A DNA stretch of 20,535 nt from Thamnocephalis sphaerospora (taxonomy: Eukaryota > Zoopagomycota > Zoopagomycetes > Zoopagales > Sigmoideomycetaceae). Numbering within the stretch: position 1 is the first letter of the stretch; every line of letters begins with the position of its first letter. The notes under the pieces are model-generated. The model was not told the origin of the DNA, ran no database searches, and saw only the letters and a list, made by a program, of their open reading frames with translations. Positions 18,873 through 20,535 of this stretch are shown here, in pieces. The DNA is taken from the NCBI GenBank assembly GCA_003614735.1, contig KZ992695.1, positions 1 through 20,535 on the forward strand. Reading direction: 5' to 3'. Made by a program: the position numbers and the translations under genes.

Positions 18873-19913
18873 AAAGTGCCGCACATATCACTGCCTGAGC
18901 ACAGTCGATCGGCCATAGTCTGGTGTCGGGCGTGCTGTCGCGTTGCAGGGTGCGCAGCGTGACAGCAACCAGTCTATGGACGCCGCAGCTCACGCAGCAA
19001 AAGCTACAACAGCAGGTGCACACAGCAGCGGGCTGATAATGATGCCGGCAGTGACGTGTTGGTCGCCGGCGCGGTAGGACTGGGCAACTCTTGGGCGGCG
19101 CACTGGCAATGCTGGCTGCTCCTTTCCTCTTCCCCCTCTGTTCGGTTGTCTCTGATCATTGGATGCTTGCCTCTAACTCGATTCTCCGTCGTGAGTCTCA
19201 CGATGGTCGCTGTGACAGCGCTGTAGCCGGTGCGCAGAGCCACGCTACGCGTCGGCACAGCACAGACACACTGCTATCATCCATATTTCTGCAATATTTC
19301 TGATTGTCATTTCCTATCCCTCAGTTTTGTAGGCGTGTGTTTGTGTCTATGCACCGATTGTCTGCGGCAACACGCACGTCACGCTTCCACGCGTGGTGTA
19401 TCTGTGCGCCCATCAAAGTCGTGCATCATGGGGTGTCTGCAGTGGCGGCGACAAGACAATATTCTATTGTCCACTTTTTATTAGGACGGCTGCATAATAC
19501 GGTGTCTGCCGCGCACTTGTACTGCTGCCTGTGTGTTTGGTCTGCTCCCTTTCAATAGACCTGCGTTTAATAGGCCATGGAGGTCACGTGTACACATTGG
19601 GTGACGTAGCATCAGCATGTGTGGTCAGGACTACGCTGATCCGGCTTGGCCGAGTAGCAATCCTACTTGCAGCCGCTGCACCTTCCACAGCCACCACACT
19701 GCTTGCCTCTTGCTTCCTTTGCCACCGCTTCATCACCAACCTTGTTGCTACCGCTCGATCGTGGTGTCGCATCACTCTATTCCCAGCCACGTGCACACAT
19801 TGCATCATGGTGTGTGTGTGTGCCTGACTGCTGCCGCCGACGGGTTGGCCTTGGCTAGTGTATGCGCTTTGCTGACGCGCTGCTGCTAGGCCAGCTCGGC
19901 TACTTCCAACACC
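18873..19913. other. Intergenic region between MAF1 and GMF
   Basis: About 1 kb holding the 3' UTR of MAF1 and the promoter of GMF. No gene recognised. Two E-box hexamers CACGTG occur (about 19585 and 19790). Pyrimidine-rich stretches occur around 19115-19150 and 19670-19740. Open frames here are short and low in complexity. Confidence 0.45.
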
Positions 19914-20528
19914 ATGTGCAGGTTTGCAGACGGCGTGCTGGAGAAGCTGAATGCTTTTCGGTTTTCTAGGCCGCCCAAATCGGCGAATGCCACAGCCATT
20001 ATCCGTACGTAGGATGGCGGCGAGCGGCCGCGCTACTACCACTACTGCTACGGCGATGAAAGGGCAGGCATGCAGAAGGATGCCGTGCTGACATGCCGTG
20101 GGATTGGTATCGCGCTTATTTACTTGTCCGTTTCATGTGCAAGTCAAAATCGACCGCAAAGAGCTGGAGATTAGGGAGGACGTCAGTGGCGACGACGACG
20201 ACGACGACTGGGATGATGATGATGATGAGACGGACGGTGGCGAGAAAACGGCACTGCAAAAGATCGCCGCTGGACTGCCAGACAACCAGCCAAGATATCC
20301 TTTTCTGTTGATGGGCCAATGTTGCGGATGCTGTGCGTATGCGTCTATTCCTTGACATGATGTTTGCCAAGATACGTATATTTTCCTAAGCTTTCGGGTA
20401 GGTTGGCCAACGAGAGGATAGCGTGCAAAGCAACGTAAAAGCTAACAGAGACACGTATTCTCCGTAGCTGGAGCGGGCAGAGAGCCGTGTCACCGACGAG
20501 CTCGTCTTCATCTACTACAACCCGCAGG
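19914..20528 (+). CDS. GMF1: Glia maturation factor (GMF/Aim7), ADF-homology protein, 3' partial
   Basis: ADF/cofilin-fold protein that binds Arp2/3 and debranches actin networks. Exons seen: 19914-20004, 20144-20294, 20376-20397, 20468-20528. The next donor (GTAAGA) starts at 20529, so the rest is off the right edge; 108 codons of an expected total near 140-150 are visible. Family signals are LEKLNAFRFS, AIILKIDRKELEI, LPDNQPRYIFLSFR and SRVTDELVFIYYNPQG, which line up with GMF over the whole length. The first ATG of this frame (MCRF) gives a short N-terminus compatible with the family, but another 5' exon is possible. The variable loop after KELEI is expanded into an Asp run (D6-W-D5). Intron 1 is 139 nt GT-AG, intron 2 is U12-type AT-AC (own entry), and intron 3 is 70 nt GT-AG. 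Exon 3 is only 22 nt. Confidence 0.9.
20191..20227 (+). repeat. GAC6-TGG-GAT5 trinucleotide repeats inside GMF
   Basis: Two adjacent Asp-codon runs, (GAC)6 and (GAT)5, separated by one TGG, encode an acidic loop in the GMF protein at residues 47-58. The change of synonymous codon between the halves suggests two separate repeat expansions. Confidence 0.85.
20295..20375 (+). other. U12-type AT-AC intron in GMF
   Basis: 81-nt intron. The 5' end is ATATCCTTTT, a full match to the U12 consensus RTATCCTTT. The branch motif TTCCTTGAC lies at 20348-20356 and matches TTCCTTRAC, with its A 20 nt from the end. The intron ends in AC. Removing it joins CCA-AG to G-TAT-ATT in phase and restores QPRYIFLSFR, which aligns without gaps to the GMF family (human RFIVYSYK). 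No GT-AG alternative gives this join, and reading through meets a stop at about 20354. Confidence 0.9.
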
Positions 20529-20535
20529 GTAAGAT

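Noticed and set aside
1-20535. CRISPR arrays, insertion sequences, prokaryotic operons, tRNA genes
   Set aside because: None seen: no regular repeat-spacer series, no transposase or terminal inverted repeats, and no tRNA B-box with a cloverleaf.

Overview
This is nuclear DNA of a eukaryote, very probably a fungus. The genes are split by short spliceosomal introns (mostly 56-139 nt, CTRAY-type branch sites), they have no operon layout or ribosome binding sites, and their products are core eukaryotic proteins: condensin, mitochondrial 2-oxoglutarate dehydrogenase E2, MAF1 and GMF. The very high intron density (20 introns in about 3.8 kb of condensin coding sequence) and a convincing U12-type AT-AC intron point to an early-diverging, non-Dikarya fungus. 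That placement is inference. I cannot name the species.

Layout. 1-5162 (+): the 3' part, 21 exons, of the condensin HEAT subunit Cnd1/Ycs4/CAP-D2; its start lies left of the window. 5532-6542 and 8512-9537 (-): two intronless tandem paralogues encoding seven-transmembrane, GPCR-like proteins of a family I cannot name, separated by about 2 kb that holds only doubtful coding traces. 9538-14706: a gene-poor stretch whose best-supported contents are two small Tyr/Gly-rich protein genes (11937-12173, and a three-exon gene ending at 14079). 14707-16935 (-): a complete ten-exon KGD2/DLST gene. 17801-18872 (+): a complete five-exon MAF1 gene, divergent from KGD2. 19914-20528 (+): the 5' part of a glia maturation factor (GMF/Aim7) gene, cut by the right edge.

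I built each exon chain by hand by requiring donor and acceptor sites, unbroken phase, and continuity with the conserved family sequence. All exon phases in condensin, KGD2, MAF1 and GMF close exactly.

The named genes are unrelated housekeeping functions (chromosome compaction, TCA cycle, RNA polymerase III repression, actin-branch pruning), so no multi-gene system is apparent. The most interesting signals are in splicing and in lineage-specific genes. They are the U12-type AT-AC intron in GMF with textbook 5' and branch motifs beside a 22-nt microexon, two GC-AG introns (one directly after the lipoyl-lysine codon of KGD2), a 157-bp block of perfect identity between the two 7TM genes, and a small protein with a tetrad-spaced Tyr/Gly ladder.
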